From contig JABAKE010000016.1 in the NCBI GenBank assembly GCA_019779905.1, positions 37,132-101,131 of the forward strand: a stretch of DNA of 64,000 bases, written 5' to 3'. Source of the DNA: Modestobacter lapidis. Its GTDB lineage: Bacteria > Actinomycetota > Actinomycetes > Mycobacteriales > Geodermatophilaceae. Below the pieces are notes generated by a model, which worked only from the letters and a program-made list of their open reading frames with translations, did not search any database and was not told where the DNA came from. Both the position numbers and the translations under genes were made by a program. Below are positions 31,291 to 39,802 of the stretch, one piece after another; within the stretch, counting starts at the first letter, position 1, and every line of letters begins with the position of its first letter.

Positions 31291-32832
31291 TCACGCCCCC
31301 ACCCAGTCGCTCCAGCCGTGCCCTGCCCACCAGCGGTGCAGCAGCGCACCGTCGGCTGCTGCGGCGATCAGCTCGTGGTTCCCGTCACCCCGTGAGCCGG
31401 CGGCGACCGAGACGATGCGGCAGCCGTCGGGGGGAGGCATCCGGTGCCACGCCGACCAGGCGCCGTCCGGGCCCGACCAGCTGTGCTGCAGGGCGCCGTC
31501 GGACAGCACCGCCCACATCTCCAGGTGGCCCGGCCCGCCGGAGGACAGGGCCACGGACCGGACGTCGTCGACCGGCAGGCCCAGCCAGTCCGACCACCCA
31601 CCGGCCGCCCGCCACCGGTGCCAGGCGCGGCCCTGGGTGTCGGCGGCGACGATCTCGTGGTGCCCGTCGCCCCGGGAACCCGCGGCCACCGAGGTGATCC
31701 GTTGGAACTCGTGCCGGCCCGCCATCCGCGCCCACCCGGACCAGCCGCCCTCCTCGGTCCACTGGTGCCACAGCTCCCCGTCGTTCCGCACGATCCACCG
31801 TTCGAGATGGCCCGCTCCGGCGGAGGACACCGCGACGCTCCGTGCGACGCCGTCGAACGGCAGCGCTGCCCACGGAGCCCACGCCCCGTCCCGCCACTGC
31901 CTGGCCCAGACCCGACCGTCGAAGTCGGCGACCAGCTGCTCGTGGTCCCCCTCGCCCCGGGAACCGGCGCCGGTGGAGGCGGCTCGCGCGCCCTCCGGCA
32001 GCTCCGTCCGGTCCCACTCCGACCACCGGTTCCCGTGCGGCCACCGCCGGTGCCGGATGCCGCCGTCCTGGTCGACGTGCCACATCCCGAGGCTCCCCGG
32101 CGCGGCGGACGAGACGTCCACGACGCGGCGGACGCCGTGGGTCTCCGGCCGCTTGGCCTCGCCCTCCGTCGCCAGGTCGGGGAGGTCCAGCCGCCACCGG
32201 CACTGGTCGGCGACCCACTGGTCATGGGTGATCACGATCACCGGCATGCGACGTCCGGCCTGCCGCAGCGCCTCCAGCACGTCCCGCGTCGTCGCGACGT
32301 CGAGGTTCGCGGTGGGTTCGTCGGCCACGACGAGACCGACCTCGCGCGCGAGCATCCGGGCGATGGCGACCCGCTGCTGCTGCCCTCCGGACAGCTCGGA
32401 GATCGGCCGGTCCCGCATCTCGGCCAGGCCCATGACCTGCAGGGCCCGATCTGCTCGGCCGGGCCGGGCATCCTGGTCGACCTCGGCGTCGCCCATGTCC
32501 AGCATGAGCATGTCCTCCGGGGTGTAGTTCGGCAGCAGTCCGTAGCCCTGCGGGATGTAGCCGATCCGCCTGCGGTGCCGCTGCCGGTCGGCGTCCCGCC
32601 CGTCCTCTACGATCGAGGACCACTCGTGCCCGAACACCTTGAGCGAGCCCTCGTACGGCGCCTGCTCCTGCCCGCCGATGAGCGCGCCGAAGGTCGACTT
32701 CCCCGCGCCGGACTGGCCCATCACGGCCACCAGTCCGGGGTCGGACACCTCGAAGCGGTCCACGGCCAGCAGGGCCGGGCCGCCCGGGTACCGGAAGCGC
32801 AGCGAGCTGACGTCGACGACCTTGTCCGTCAC
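31291..32832 (-). CDS. ABC transporter ATPase fused to a C-terminal propeller-like repeat domain
   Basis: A 513-residue fusion. Residues 1-225 are a complete MacB/LolD-like ABC ATPase: Walker A GQSGAGKST at 39-47, signature LSGGQQQR at 147-154, Walker B LVVADEP at 167-173, H-loop ITHD with H203. Residues 238-513 hold six repeats of 42-48 residues. Each ends in a Trp-rich turn of the form W-x2-GWSxW; they alternate between two types, one with SSxGxGHLExW and one with AGSRGDGxHE. This resembles PLL-type or tectonin-like beta-propellers, which bind glycans or other ligands. The usual LolD-type protein ends near residue 230, so the repeat half is an addition. No signal peptide is present, so the propeller should lie in the cytoplasm. 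It overlaps the permease gene by GTGA. Ligand and transported substrate are unknown. Confidence 0.87.
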   Translation of the reverse strand: MTDKVVDVSSLRFRYPGGPALLAVDRFEVSDPGLVAVMGQSGAGKSTFGALIGGQEQAPYEGSLKVFGHEWSSIVEDGRDADRQRHRRRIGYIPQGYGLLPNYTPEDMLMLDMGDAEVDQDARPGRADRALQVMGLAEMRDRPISELSGGQQQRVAIARMLAREVGLVVADEPTANLDVATTRDVLEALRQAGRRMPVIVITHDQWVADQCRWRLDLPDLATEGEAKRPETHGVRRVVDVSSAAPGSLGMWHVDQDGGIRHRRWPHGNRWSEWDRTELPEGARAASTGAGSRGEGDHEQLVADFDGRVWARQWRDGAWAPWAALPFDGVARSVAVSSAGAGHLERWIVRNDGELWHQWTEEGGWSGWARMAGRHEFQRITSVAAGSRGDGHHEIVAADTQGRAWHRWRAAGGWSDWLGLPVDDVRSVALSSGGPGHLEMWAVLSDGALQHSWSGPDGAWSAWHRMPPPDGCRIVSVAAGSRGDGNHELIAAAADGALLHRWWAGHGWSDWVGA

Positions 32833-33410
32833 TGCGCCGCCTGCATGCTCTTGGGGGACTTCCCGGCGGCCAGCCAGGCCGGGATCGTGGTCGCGACACC
32901 GGCCAGCAGGATCGTGATGGGGAACGACGCGAACAGCGAGACGGGGGTGAACGTGACCGGCAGCACCGTCACGGAACGGATGACCATCCCCAGGCCGACG
33001 CCCACGACCTCCCCGGCCACGGCCCCGGCGAGGACGGGCGGGGCCATCTCCTTCACGAAGTCCGACACGAGGCGCCCCCGGAACACGCCGCTCTGGCGGC
33101 GGATCCCGATCTCGCGCATCCGCGACTGCATGAGCACCCAGCCGACCGTCGCCGTGGCGGCAGCCGTCTGGATGATCATGGCTGCGGTGACCGCCACCGT
33201 CAGCGCCCGGAGGATGGACTCGATCAGGTCGACGTCGAGGAACCCCGCGTCGCGGAGCTGCGGCACGTCGAGGTCGGCGCTGATCCGTTCGGAGACGCCG
33301 TACGAGATCGACATGAGCAGCACCGCGAAAGCGACTCCCATGGCCACCGAGAGCGCCGAGACCAGTCGCCACGGCCCGGATCGGGCAGGCCGGCTGGAAC
33401 GGGTCATCAT
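32829..33410 (-). CDS. FtsX-like ABC permease, minimal form
   Basis: A 193-residue membrane protein with four hydrophobic segments (near 20-40, 70-95, 120-145 and 160-185) and the FtsX-family cytoplasmic loop RMREIGIRRQSGVFRGRLVSDF between the second and third. Normal MacB-type permeases carry a large periplasmic domain between helices 1 and 2; here only about 30 residues remain, so it is a minimal FtsX core. With the downstream ATPase-propeller gene it makes a complete two-gene ABC unit, probably a mechanotransmission or lipid/peptide export type. ATG 33410 has GGAG six bases upstream; GTG 33422 would place the start against a palindrome. Confidence 0.82.
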   Translation of the reverse strand: MMTRSSRPARSGPWRLVSALSVAMGVAFAVLLMSISYGVSERISADLDVPQLRDAGFLDVDLIESILRALTVAVTAAMIIQTAAATATVGWVLMQSRMREIGIRRQSGVFRGRLVSDFVKEMAPPVLAGAVAGEVVGVGLGMVIRSVTVLPVTFTPVSLFASFPITILLAGVATTIPAWLAAGKSPKSMQAAQ

Positions 33411-33423
33411 CCTGCTCTCCACA

Positions 33424-33433
33424 GTTGATCAAC
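33424..33433. promoter_or_regulatory. GTTGATCAAC palindrome ahead of FtsX-like gene
   Basis: A perfect 10-base palindrome 14 bases before the permease start, in the 135-base divergent region shared with the carbamoyltransferase gene. The region is visibly less GC-rich than its surroundings, as promoters here are. It may be an operator; no adjacent regulator gene exists. Confidence 0.35.
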
Positions 33434-33545
33434 GGGCGGGATGGCACAACTTACAGATCCCGGCGCTCGGGGTGCGACTTTCTGCCGATGGCGTGATCAT
33501 CGACGGGGACCGGGCGGCGTGCGCCCGGCTGATTGGAGCGCGCAC

Positions 33546-35195
33546 GTGAAGGTCCTGGGCATCAACGCGATCTACCACGACCCGGCAGCTGCCCTGGTCG
33601 TCGACGGCAGGGTCGTGGCCGCAGCCGAGGAGGAGCGGTTCAGCCGGCGCAAGCACGGCAAGCGACCGCTGCCGTGGAGCGCCTGGGAGCTGCCCGAGCT
33701 GTCCGCCGCCTGGTGCCTGGCCGAGGCCGGGATCAGCCCCGACGAGCTGGACGCCGTCGCCTACTCCTTCGACCCCGCGCTGATGGGCACCCCGGAGCAG
33801 TCGGGCCTGGATGACCCTGGCGACGCGATGCGCAAGATGTACGCGCAGAAGGCACCGTCCTTCCTCGCGCACGCCCTCCCCGGCCTCGCCGAGGGCACGG
33901 TGCGGTACGTCAAGCACCACGTCGCGCACGCCGCCTCCGCCGGCCTGGCCGCCCCCGAGCAGAACAACTCGGTCCTGGTGCTCGACGGCCGCGGCGAGGC
34001 GCACAGCCACCTGGCCGGCCGCTACGTCGACGGGCAGCTGGAGGTGCTGGCCGGGCAGGCGCTGCCGCACTCCCTCGGCCTGCTCTACGAGGAGCTCACC
34101 GACCACCTCGGCTTCCTGCGCAGCTCCGACGAGTTCAAGGTCATGGCGATGGCCTCCTACGGCAAGCCGCGGTTCGTCGCCGACCTCGCGCAGGCCGTCC
34201 GGGCCACCGGCGACGGCGGGTTCCGCACCGAGCGGATCGACTTCGCCGAGTTCGCCCCGCGCCTGGGCAAGGGCGAGGAGTGGACCCAGGACCACGCCGA
34301 CCTCGCAGCCAGCGTGCAGCAGCGGCTGGAGGAGGTGCTGCTGGACCTGGTGCGCTGGCTGCACGCCCGCACCGGCGACCGGGTGCTCACCCTGGCCGGC
34401 GGCACGGCGCTCAACTGCGTGGCCAACACCCGGATCGCCGCGGAGGGGCCCTTCGACGAGGTGTGGGTCCAGCCGGCCGCCGGTGACGCGGGGACGGCGC
34501 TCGGCGGAGCGCTGCACCTGGCGCGCGCGCTCGGCGACGTGACCGAGCCGATGCCCGGCGCCGATCTGGGCCGCGGCTGGTCCGACGAGGAGATCGAGGC
34601 GGTGCTGGTCACCGCTGCGATCGACTACGAGCGCCCGCGCGACGTCGCCGACGCCGTCGCCGAGACGCTGGCCGCCAACGGGATCGTCGCGTGGTTCCAG
34701 GGCCGCAGCGAGTACGGGCCGCGGGCGCTGGGCCACCGGTCCCTGCTCGCCCATCCCGGGTACGAGACGAACCTGGAGCGGATGAACGACGTCAAGGGCC
34801 GGGAGCAGTTCCGCCCGGTGGCGCCGATGGTGCTGCTGGAGCGGGCGCCGCAGATCTTCAGCCGCGGCCCGATCCCGTCGAAGTACATGCTGTTCGTGCA
34901 CGACGTCGCGCCCGAGTGGCACGACCGCATCCCCACCGTCACGCACGTCGACGGGACGGCGCGGATCCAGACCGTCGACCGCACCGAGGAGCCGCTGGTC
35001 GCCCGGATGCTCGAGTGCTTCGAGCGCCGCACCGGGCTGCCCATCGTGGTCAACACCAGCCTGAACACCGCCGGCCGGCCGATGGTCGACGACCCGCGGG
35101 ACGCGCTGGAGTGCTTCGGCTCGGCACCGGTCGACCTGCTGGCGATCGGGCCGTTCGTGGTCCGCCGTCCGAGGTCCACGCTGGCCGGCAGGTGA
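33546..35195 (+). CDS. NodU/CmcH-family O-carbamoyltransferase
   Basis: A 549-residue protein of the NodU/TobZ carbamoyltransferase family, which moves a carbamoyl group from carbamoyl phosphate, via carbamoyl-AMP, to a hydroxyl of a sugar or antibiotic. The N-terminal Kae1-like part has VLGINAIYHDPAAALVVDG, the metal-binding HHVAHAASAG, and DGRGEAHS. The C-terminal domain has QGRSEYGPRALGHRSLLA near 382-400 and NTSLNTAGRPMV. Members normally sit in antibiotic, Nod-factor or surface-glycan clusters; here no glycosyltransferase or biosynthetic gene is next to it. It is divergent from the FtsX/ABC-propeller pair, so a shared job with that pair is possible but unproved. GTG 33546 has GGAG upstream. 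Confidence 0.9.
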   Translation: MKVLGINAIYHDPAAALVVDGRVVAAAEEERFSRRKHGKRPLPWSAWELPELSAAWCLAEAGISPDELDAVAYSFDPALMGTPEQSGLDDPGDAMRKMYAQKAPSFLAHALPGLAEGTVRYVKHHVAHAASAGLAAPEQNNSVLVLDGRGEAHSHLAGRYVDGQLEVLAGQALPHSLGLLYEELTDHLGFLRSSDEFKVMAMASYGKPRFVADLAQAVRATGDGGFRTERIDFAEFAPRLGKGEEWTQDHADLAASVQQRLEEVLLDLVRWLHARTGDRVLTLAGGTALNCVANTRIAAEGPFDEVWVQPAAGDAGTALGGALHLARALGDVTEPMPGADLGRGWSDEEIEAVLVTAAIDYERPRDVADAVAETLAANGIVAWFQGRSEYGPRALGHRSLLAHPGYETNLERMNDVKGREQFRPVAPMVLLERAPQIFSRGPIPSKYMLFVHDVAPEWHDRIPTVTHVDGTARIQTVDRTEEPLVARMLECFERRTGLPIVVNTSLNTAGRPMVDDPRDALECFGSAPVDLLAIGPFVVRRPRSTLAGR

Positions 35196-35299
35196 CGATC
35201 ACGATCGGGTGACACCGCGGTGGGTCCCGAGGAGAGTGGGTAGGGCATCACCGGAACCGCCAGGACCTGGCGGCGACGACCACCCACGGAGGACATCCC

Positions 35300-35764
35300 A
35301 TGTCTCGTGCAGACTCTCCCGGCACCGACCGTCGGGGCATGACCTGGCCCCAGATGCTCGCGATGGCGATCGGTGTCATCTACACCCTCGTCGGCATCGT
35401 CGGCTTCTTCATCACCGGGTTCGACGACTTCGCCGCGCACACCGACGAGGCGCTGCTCGGGTTCTCGATCAACCCGCTGCACAACATCGTGCACCTGGTG
35501 ATCGGGCTGGCCGGCATCGCGCTGGCCCGGACGCTGAGCGGAGCCCGCACCTACGGCTGGCTGCTGGCCGTCGGGTACGGCGCGGCGTTCGTCTACGGCC
35601 TGTTCGCTGCCGGGGAAGAGGAGCCGCTGAACTTCCTCAGCATCAACTGGGCCGACAACTGGCTGCACCTGGCCAGCGTGCTCGCCGGCCTGGCCATCGC
35701 CCTCGGCCCGGTCAAGGACGTGACCACCACCGACCGGGGGCGGGACGGCTCGCTGCGCCGCTGA
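35300..35764 (+). CDS. DUF4383 membrane protein
   Basis: A 154-residue protein with four membrane segments (near 18-40, 58-80, 86-105 and 122-140) and the DUF4383 pattern: [18 protein letters not shown] then [20 protein letters not shown]. Conserved histidines in HNIVH and LH lie in the membrane. The function of the family is unknown. GGAGGACATCCC before the ATG is a good ribosome site. A strong terminator follows at 35782. Confidence 0.85.
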   Translation: MSRADSPGTDRRGMTWPQMLAMAIGVIYTLVGIVGFFITGFDDFAAHTDEALLGFSINPLHNIVHLVIGLAGIALARTLSGARTYGWLLAVGYGAAFVYGLFAAGEEEPLNFLSINWADNWLHLASVLAGLAIALGPVKDVTTTDRGRDGSLRR

Positions 35765-35781
35765 CCCACCCAGCCCGACCC

Positions 35782-35817
35782 ACACCGCCCGGACACCGCC
35801 CCGTGTCCGGGCGGTGT
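35782..35817 (+). terminator. Strong hairpin terminator after DUF4383 gene
   Basis: A perfect 15-base inverted repeat (ACACCGCCCGGACAC with GTGTCCGGGCGGTGT) and a 6-base loop, 18 bases after the stop. It has the same stem and loop lengths as the one at 13700, and again lacks a T-run. Confidence 0.8.
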
Positions 35818-35840
35818 CGCGTCCGGCTACGGTCCCGGCC

Positions 35841-37052
35841 ATGGACTTCGCCCTCTCCGCTCGCGCCGAGGACGTCACCGGCCGGATGTGGGACTTCATG
35901 CGGGAACGCGTCTTTCCCGCGGAGCCCGTGTACGACGCGTGGCGGGCCGCCCGCGGCCACGACGACCACGGCCACCCGCCGGTGCTCGAGGAGCTCAAGG
36001 CCGAGGCGCGCGGCCGCGGGCTGTGGAACCTGTTCCACCACGAGCACGGCGGGCTGACCAACCTGGAGTACGCGTCGGTCGCCGAGATCACCGGCTGGTC
36101 GCCGGTGATCGCCCCCGAGGCGATCAACTGCGGCGCCCCGGACACCGGGAACATGGAGACCCTGATGCTCTTCGGGACCCCGGAGCAGAAGGAACGCTGG
36201 CTCGCCCCCCTGCTGGAGGGCGAGATCCGCTCGGGATTCGCCATGACCGAGCCGGACGTCGCCAGCTCCGACGCCCGCAACATTCAAACCTCGATCGTCC
36301 GGGACGGCGACGACTACGTCATCAACGGCCGCAAGTGGTGGACCAGCGGGGCCGCCGACGAGCGGTGCCAGGTCTTCATCGTGATGGGCAAGACCGACCC
36401 AGAGGGCTCCACGCACCGCCAGCAGTCGATGATCCTGGTCCCGCGGGACACCCCGGGCCTGCAGATCGTCCGGCACCTGCCGGTGTTCGGGTACCAGGAC
36501 CAGCACGGCCACTCGGAACTGCGCTTCACCGACGTCCGGGTACCGGCGACCAACATGCTCGCCGGCGAGGGCGACGGCTTCATGATCGCCCAGGCCCGGC
36601 TGGGCCCGGGCCGGATCCACCACTGCATGCGGGCGATCGGCATGGCCGAACGCGCGCTGGCGCTGATGGTCGAGCGGGCGAGGACGCGGGTCGCGTTCGG
36701 CCGGCCGCTGGCCGAGCAGGGCACCGTCCGGGAGCTCATCGCCCGCTCCCGGATCGAGATCGACCAGGTCCGGTTGCTGGTGCTCAAGACCGCCGACCTG
36801 ATCGACAGGTACGGCGCCAAGGGGGCCCGCACCGAGATCTCCGCGATCAAGGTGGCCGCCCCCCGGGTCGCCTGCGAGGTGATCGACCGGGCGATCGAGG
36901 TGCACGGCGGCGCCGGGGTCAGCAACGACACGGTGCTGGCGCGCTTCTACGCCTCCGCGCGCACGTTGCGCATCGTCGACGGTCCCGACGCGGTGCACAT
37001 CCGCTCGGTCGCCCGCGAGGAGCTGGCCCGGGAGCGCCCCTTCCGCGGGTGA
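35841..37052 (+). CDS. Acyl-CoA dehydrogenase (ACAD10/11-like)
   Basis: A 403-residue FAD-dependent acyl-CoA dehydrogenase that introduces the trans-2 double bond in beta-oxidation. Segments seen include [15 protein letters not shown] (FAD contact), [28 protein letters not shown], and [22 protein letters not shown] near the C-terminus. The [10 protein letters not shown] stretch is most like the ACAD10/ACAD11 type, which handles branched or hydroxylated substrates; this is a family-level hint. TACGGT lies 13 bases before the ATG, fitting a leaderless transcript. It stands alone, convergent with two tiny genes. Confidence 0.92.
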   Translation: MDFALSARAEDVTGRMWDFMRERVFPAEPVYDAWRAARGHDDHGHPPVLEELKAEARGRGLWNLFHHEHGGLTNLEYASVAEITGWSPVIAPEAINCGAPDTGNMETLMLFGTPEQKERWLAPLLEGEIRSGFAMTEPDVASSDARNIQTSIVRDGDDYVINGRKWWTSGAADERCQVFIVMGKTDPEGSTHRQQSMILVPRDTPGLQIVRHLPVFGYQDQHGHSELRFTDVRVPATNMLAGEGDGFMIAQARLGPGRIHHCMRAIGMAERALALMVERARTRVAFGRPLAEQGTVRELIARSRIEIDQVRLLVLKTADLIDRYGAKGARTEISAIKVAAPRVACEVIDRAIEVHGGAGVSNDTVLARFYASARTLRIVDGPDAVHIRSVAREELARERPFRG

Positions 37053-37053
37053 G

Positions 37054-37254
37054 TCAGGGCGTGATCGACCCGCCGAACCCGGCCGCGGCCAGCTTGGCCA
37101 TGAGCTGGGTGCGGTCCAGACCCATCGCGTCCAGCGCCTCGCCGTCCCGGTCGGTGTCGATCCGGTCCGGCAGCCCGGCCGCCTTCTCGGCGGTGTCGTT
37201 GTCGCCTTCGGTGCGCAGCACCCGGACGAGTTCGTCCCTGCTGATCTGCATCAC
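37054..37254 (-). CDS. Small helical hypothetical protein
   Basis: A 66-residue protein (GTG-ATG start pair at 37254/37251) reading mostly as three short helices: SRDELVRVLRTEGDNDTAEK, a middle with DTDRDGEALDAMG, and LMAKLAAAGFGG. It resembles small DUF2795-like or SHOCT-like helical proteins only loosely, so no family is assigned. It ends one base after the acyl-CoA dehydrogenase stop, convergent. It is followed upstream by a dyad at 37270. Coding character is good. Confidence 0.6.
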   Translation of the reverse strand: MMQISRDELVRVLRTEGDNDTAEKAAGLPDRIDTDRDGEALDAMGLDRTQLMAKLAAAGFGGSITP

Positions 37255-37269
37255 CGGGTGGTGCCCGAT

Positions 37270-37287
37270 CCGTTTCCCGTGAAACGG
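37270..37287. other. Hairpin with a parS-like core
   Basis: CCGTTTCCCGTGAAACGG has 7-base perfect arms and a 4-base loop. It lies directly after the stop of the small membrane protein on the minus strand and before the next small gene. Its 14-base core GTTTCCCGTGAAAC differs by one base from the ParB-binding core GTTTCACGTGAAAC. It may be a simple terminator or a weak ParB site. No second match was seen in the window. Confidence 0.5.
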
Positions 37288-37485
37288 TCAGCCGCGCGCC
37301 GCCCGGCGGACCAGGAAGCCGCCCACCCCGGCCAGGACGACGCCCAGCACCACCTGGCCGATGCCCACGCCGCCGCGGTCGCTGCCGAACCAGGTGACCG
37401 AGGAGACCAGCAGGACGACGGCGATGCCGAGCAGGAGCAGGCCGACCAGCCGCTCGCGCCCGGCCCGGGGCTCCGGTGAGGTCAT
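37288..37485 (-). CDS. Small two-helix membrane protein
   Basis: A 65-residue protein: a short charged N-terminus (TSPEPRAGRERL), a hydrophobic helix (VGLLLLGIAVVLLVSSVTWF), a short loop, a second helix (IGQVVLGVVLAGVGGFLV) and a basic RRAARG end. No family recognised. Its stop is followed directly by the 37270 hairpin. It is divergent from lutA, with 77 bases between. Confidence 0.62.
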   Translation of the reverse strand: MTSPEPRAGRERLVGLLLLGIAVVLLVSSVTWFGSDRGGVGIGQVVLGVVLAGVGGFLVRRAARG

Positions 37486-37562
37486 GCCCCCGACACTAGG
37501 TCCTGGTCCAGATCGCCAGCACGTGAGCCGCGGGGGCAGGATGGGGCGATGAGGATCCGGGG

Positions 37563-38336
37563 ATGAGGGTCGCACTGTTCGCCACCTGCCTGGTGGACAC
37601 CCTGACGCCGTCGGTGGCCCGGGCCACCGCCACGTTGCTGGAACGGCTGGGGCACGAGGTGGTCGTGCCCCGTGACCAGGCCTGCTGCGGCCAGATGCAC
37701 GTGAACACCGGCTACCGGCGCGAGGCGGTGCCGATCATCGCCAATCACGTGCGGGCGTTCGCCGGGGCGGAGGCGATCGTGGCGCCGTCCGGCTCGTGCG
37801 TCGCCTCCATCCACCACCAGCAGGCCGACGTCGCCCGCCGGGCCGGCGAGCACCGGCTCGCCGACGACGCCACCGAGCTGGCCGGGCGCACCTACGAGCT
37901 CTCCCAGTTCCTGGTCGACGTCCTCGGCATCACCGACGTGGGCGCGTACTACCCGCACCGGGTCACCTACCACCCGACCTGCCACTCGCTGCGGCTGCTC
38001 CGGGTCGGCGACCGGCCGCTGCAGCTGCTCCGCGCGGTACGCGGCCTGGAGCTCGTCGAGCTGCCCGGCGCCGAGCAGTGCTGCGGCTTCGGCGGCACGT
38101 TCGCGGTCAAGAACGCCGACACCTCGACCGCGATGCTCACCGACAAGATGGCCAACGTGCTCGGCACCCACGCCGAGGTGTGCACCGCCGGCGACGCGTC
38201 CTGCCTGATGCACATCGGCGGCGGGTTGTCCCGGCTGCGCGCCGGTACCCGGACCGTGCACCTGGCCGAGATCCTCGCCTCGACGGAGGACGCCGTGACC
38301 CCTGACCAGCAGACGAAGCCGGCGGTGACCGCGTGA
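37563..38336 (+). CDS. lutA: Lactate oxidation protein LutA
   Basis: A 257-residue iron-sulfur protein made of two cysteine-rich CCG domains: QACCGQ near 40 with the upstream ATCLVD, then HPTCHSLR near 140 and EQCCGFGGTFAVK near 175-185. This is LutA (YkgE), the subunit of the LutABC complex that oxidises L-lactate to pyruvate without LldD. It is followed by lutB through a GTGA overlap and then lutC, also overlapped, so the three are one translationally coupled operon. Start at the ATG at 37563; no strong ribosome site is visible. Confidence 0.95.
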   Translation: MRVALFATCLVDTLTPSVARATATLLERLGHEVVVPRDQACCGQMHVNTGYRREAVPIIANHVRAFAGAEAIVAPSGSCVASIHHQQADVARRAGEHRLADDATELAGRTYELSQFLVDVLGITDVGAYYPHRVTYHPTCHSLRLLRVGDRPLQLLRAVRGLELVELPGAEQCCGFGGTFAVKNADTSTAMLTDKMANVLGTHAEVCTAGDASCLMHIGGGLSRLRAGTRTVHLAEILASTEDAVTPDQQTKPAVTA

Positions 38337-39802
38337 CCGCCGTCCACCTGGGGATGCCCGCCCTGCCCACCGCCCCCCGCGGGGTGGGCCACCTGCGCGG
38401 CGACGAGTCCTTCCCCGCCGCCGCGCGTTCCGCCCTGCGCGACGGCCAGCTGCGCGCCAACCTCGGCCACGCGACCACCACCATCCGCGACAAGCGGGCC
38501 CGGGTGGTCGACGAGCTGCCCGACTGGGCCGAGCTGCGCGAGGCCGGCCGGGCGCTGAAGGCGGCCACCATGGCCCGGCTCGACGATCACCTCGAGGAGC
38601 TGGAGCGCCAGGTCACCGCCCGCGGCGGCACCGTGCACTGGGCCCGCGACGCGAACGAGGCCAACGAGATCGTCACCCGGCTGGTGCAGGCGACCGGGGC
38701 CTCCGAGGTGGTCAAGGTCAAGTCGATGGCGACCCAGGAGATCGGGCTCAACGAGGCACTGGAGGCCGTCGGCCTCGACGTCTTCGAGACCGACCTGGCC
38801 GAGCTGATCGTGCAGCTGGGCGAGGACAAGCCGTCGCACATCCTGGTGCCGGCGATCCACAAGAACCGGGCCGAGATCCGGGAGATCTTCGCCCGCACCA
38901 TCCCGGGCGTCGACCCGGGCCTCACCGACGACCCCCGCCAGCTCGCCATGGCCGCGCGGGCACACCTGCGCGAACGGTTCCTCCGGGCCCGGGTGGCCGT
39001 CAGCGGGGCGAACTTCGGCATCGCCGACACCGGCACCCTCGCCGTCGTCGAGAGCGAGGGCAACGGGCGGATGTGCCTGACCCTGCCGGAGACGCTGATC
39101 ACCGTGATGGGCATCGAGAAGGTGGTGCCGACCTGGCAGGACCTGGAGGTGTTCCTGCAGCTGCTGCCCCGCTCCTCGACCGGCGAGCGGATGAACCCCT
39201 ACACGTCCACCTGGGCCGGTGTGACCCCCGGCGACGGGCCGCAGGAGTTCCACCTGGTGCTGCTGGACAACGGCCGGACGGCGGTGCTGGCCGACGAGGT
39301 GGGCCGGGAGGCGCTGCACTGCATCCGCTGCTCGGCCTGCCTGAACGTCTGCCCGGTCTACGAGCGGGCCGGCGGGCACTCCTACGGCTCGGTCTACCCC
39401 GGGCCGATCGGGGCGATCCTGTCCCCCCAGCTCACCGGGGTGGAGGACAACGCCTCGCTGCCGTATGCCTCGTCGCTGTGCGGTGCCTGCTACGACGTCT
39501 GCCCGGTCGCCATCGACATCCCGAAGATCCTCGTGCACCTGCGGGCCGAGCACGTCGAGGCGCAGCAGCGGGTCACCCCGGAGGCGGCCGCCTTCCGGGC
39601 CCTGTCGACGGCCATGTCCCGGCCCTGGCTGTGGCACCTGACCCAGCGGGCGTCCCGGCTGGGCCGGCTGATCGCCCGGGGCAGGCCGACGCTGCCCAAC
39701 GCGCTGCCCCCGCCGATCTCCGGCTGGACCCGCAGCCGCGACCTGCCCACGCCACCGACGTCGACGTTCGTCGAGTCCTGGACCCGGGAGCACGGACGGT
39801 GA
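38333..39802 (+). CDS. lutB: Lactate oxidation iron-sulfur protein LutB
   Basis: A 489-residue protein with an N-terminal LutB/LutC-like domain (residues about 60-300, with VKVKSMATQEIGLNEAL and GANFGIADTGTLAVVESEGN) and two ferredoxin-type [4Fe-4S] motifs, CIRCSACLNVCP and CGACYDVCP. LutB is the electron-transfer core of LutABC. The C-terminal WTREHGR is followed by lutC at a GTGA overlap. Length agrees with Bacillus YkgF. The gene order and lack of spacing match the canonical operon. Confidence 0.96.
   Translation: MTAVHLGMPALPTAPRGVGHLRGDESFPAAARSALRDGQLRANLGHATTTIRDKRARVVDELPDWAELREAGRALKAATMARLDDHLEELERQVTARGGTVHWARDANEANEIVTRLVQATGASEVVKVKSMATQEIGLNEALEAVGLDVFETDLAELIVQLGEDKPSHILVPAIHKNRAEIREIFARTIPGVDPGLTDDPRQLAMAARAHLRERFLRARVAVSGANFGIADTGTLAVVESEGNGRMCLTLPETLITVMGIEKVVPTWQDLEVFLQLLPRSSTGERMNPYTSTWAGVTPGDGPQEFHLVLLDNGRTAVLADEVGREALHCIRCSACLNVCPVYERAGGHSYGSVYPGPIGAILSPQLTGVEDNASLPYASSLCGACYDVCPVAIDIPKILVHLRAEHVEAQQRVTPEAAAFRALSTAMSRPWLWHLTQRASRLGRLIARGRPTLPNALPPPISGWTRSRDLPTPPTSTFVESWTREHGR

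Noticed and set aside
37054..37485. The two tiny minus-strand genes considered as a toxin-antitoxin pair
   Set aside because: Neither has a toxin or antitoxin signature. A hairpin separates them, and one is a plain two-helix membrane protein in a common intergenic setting.
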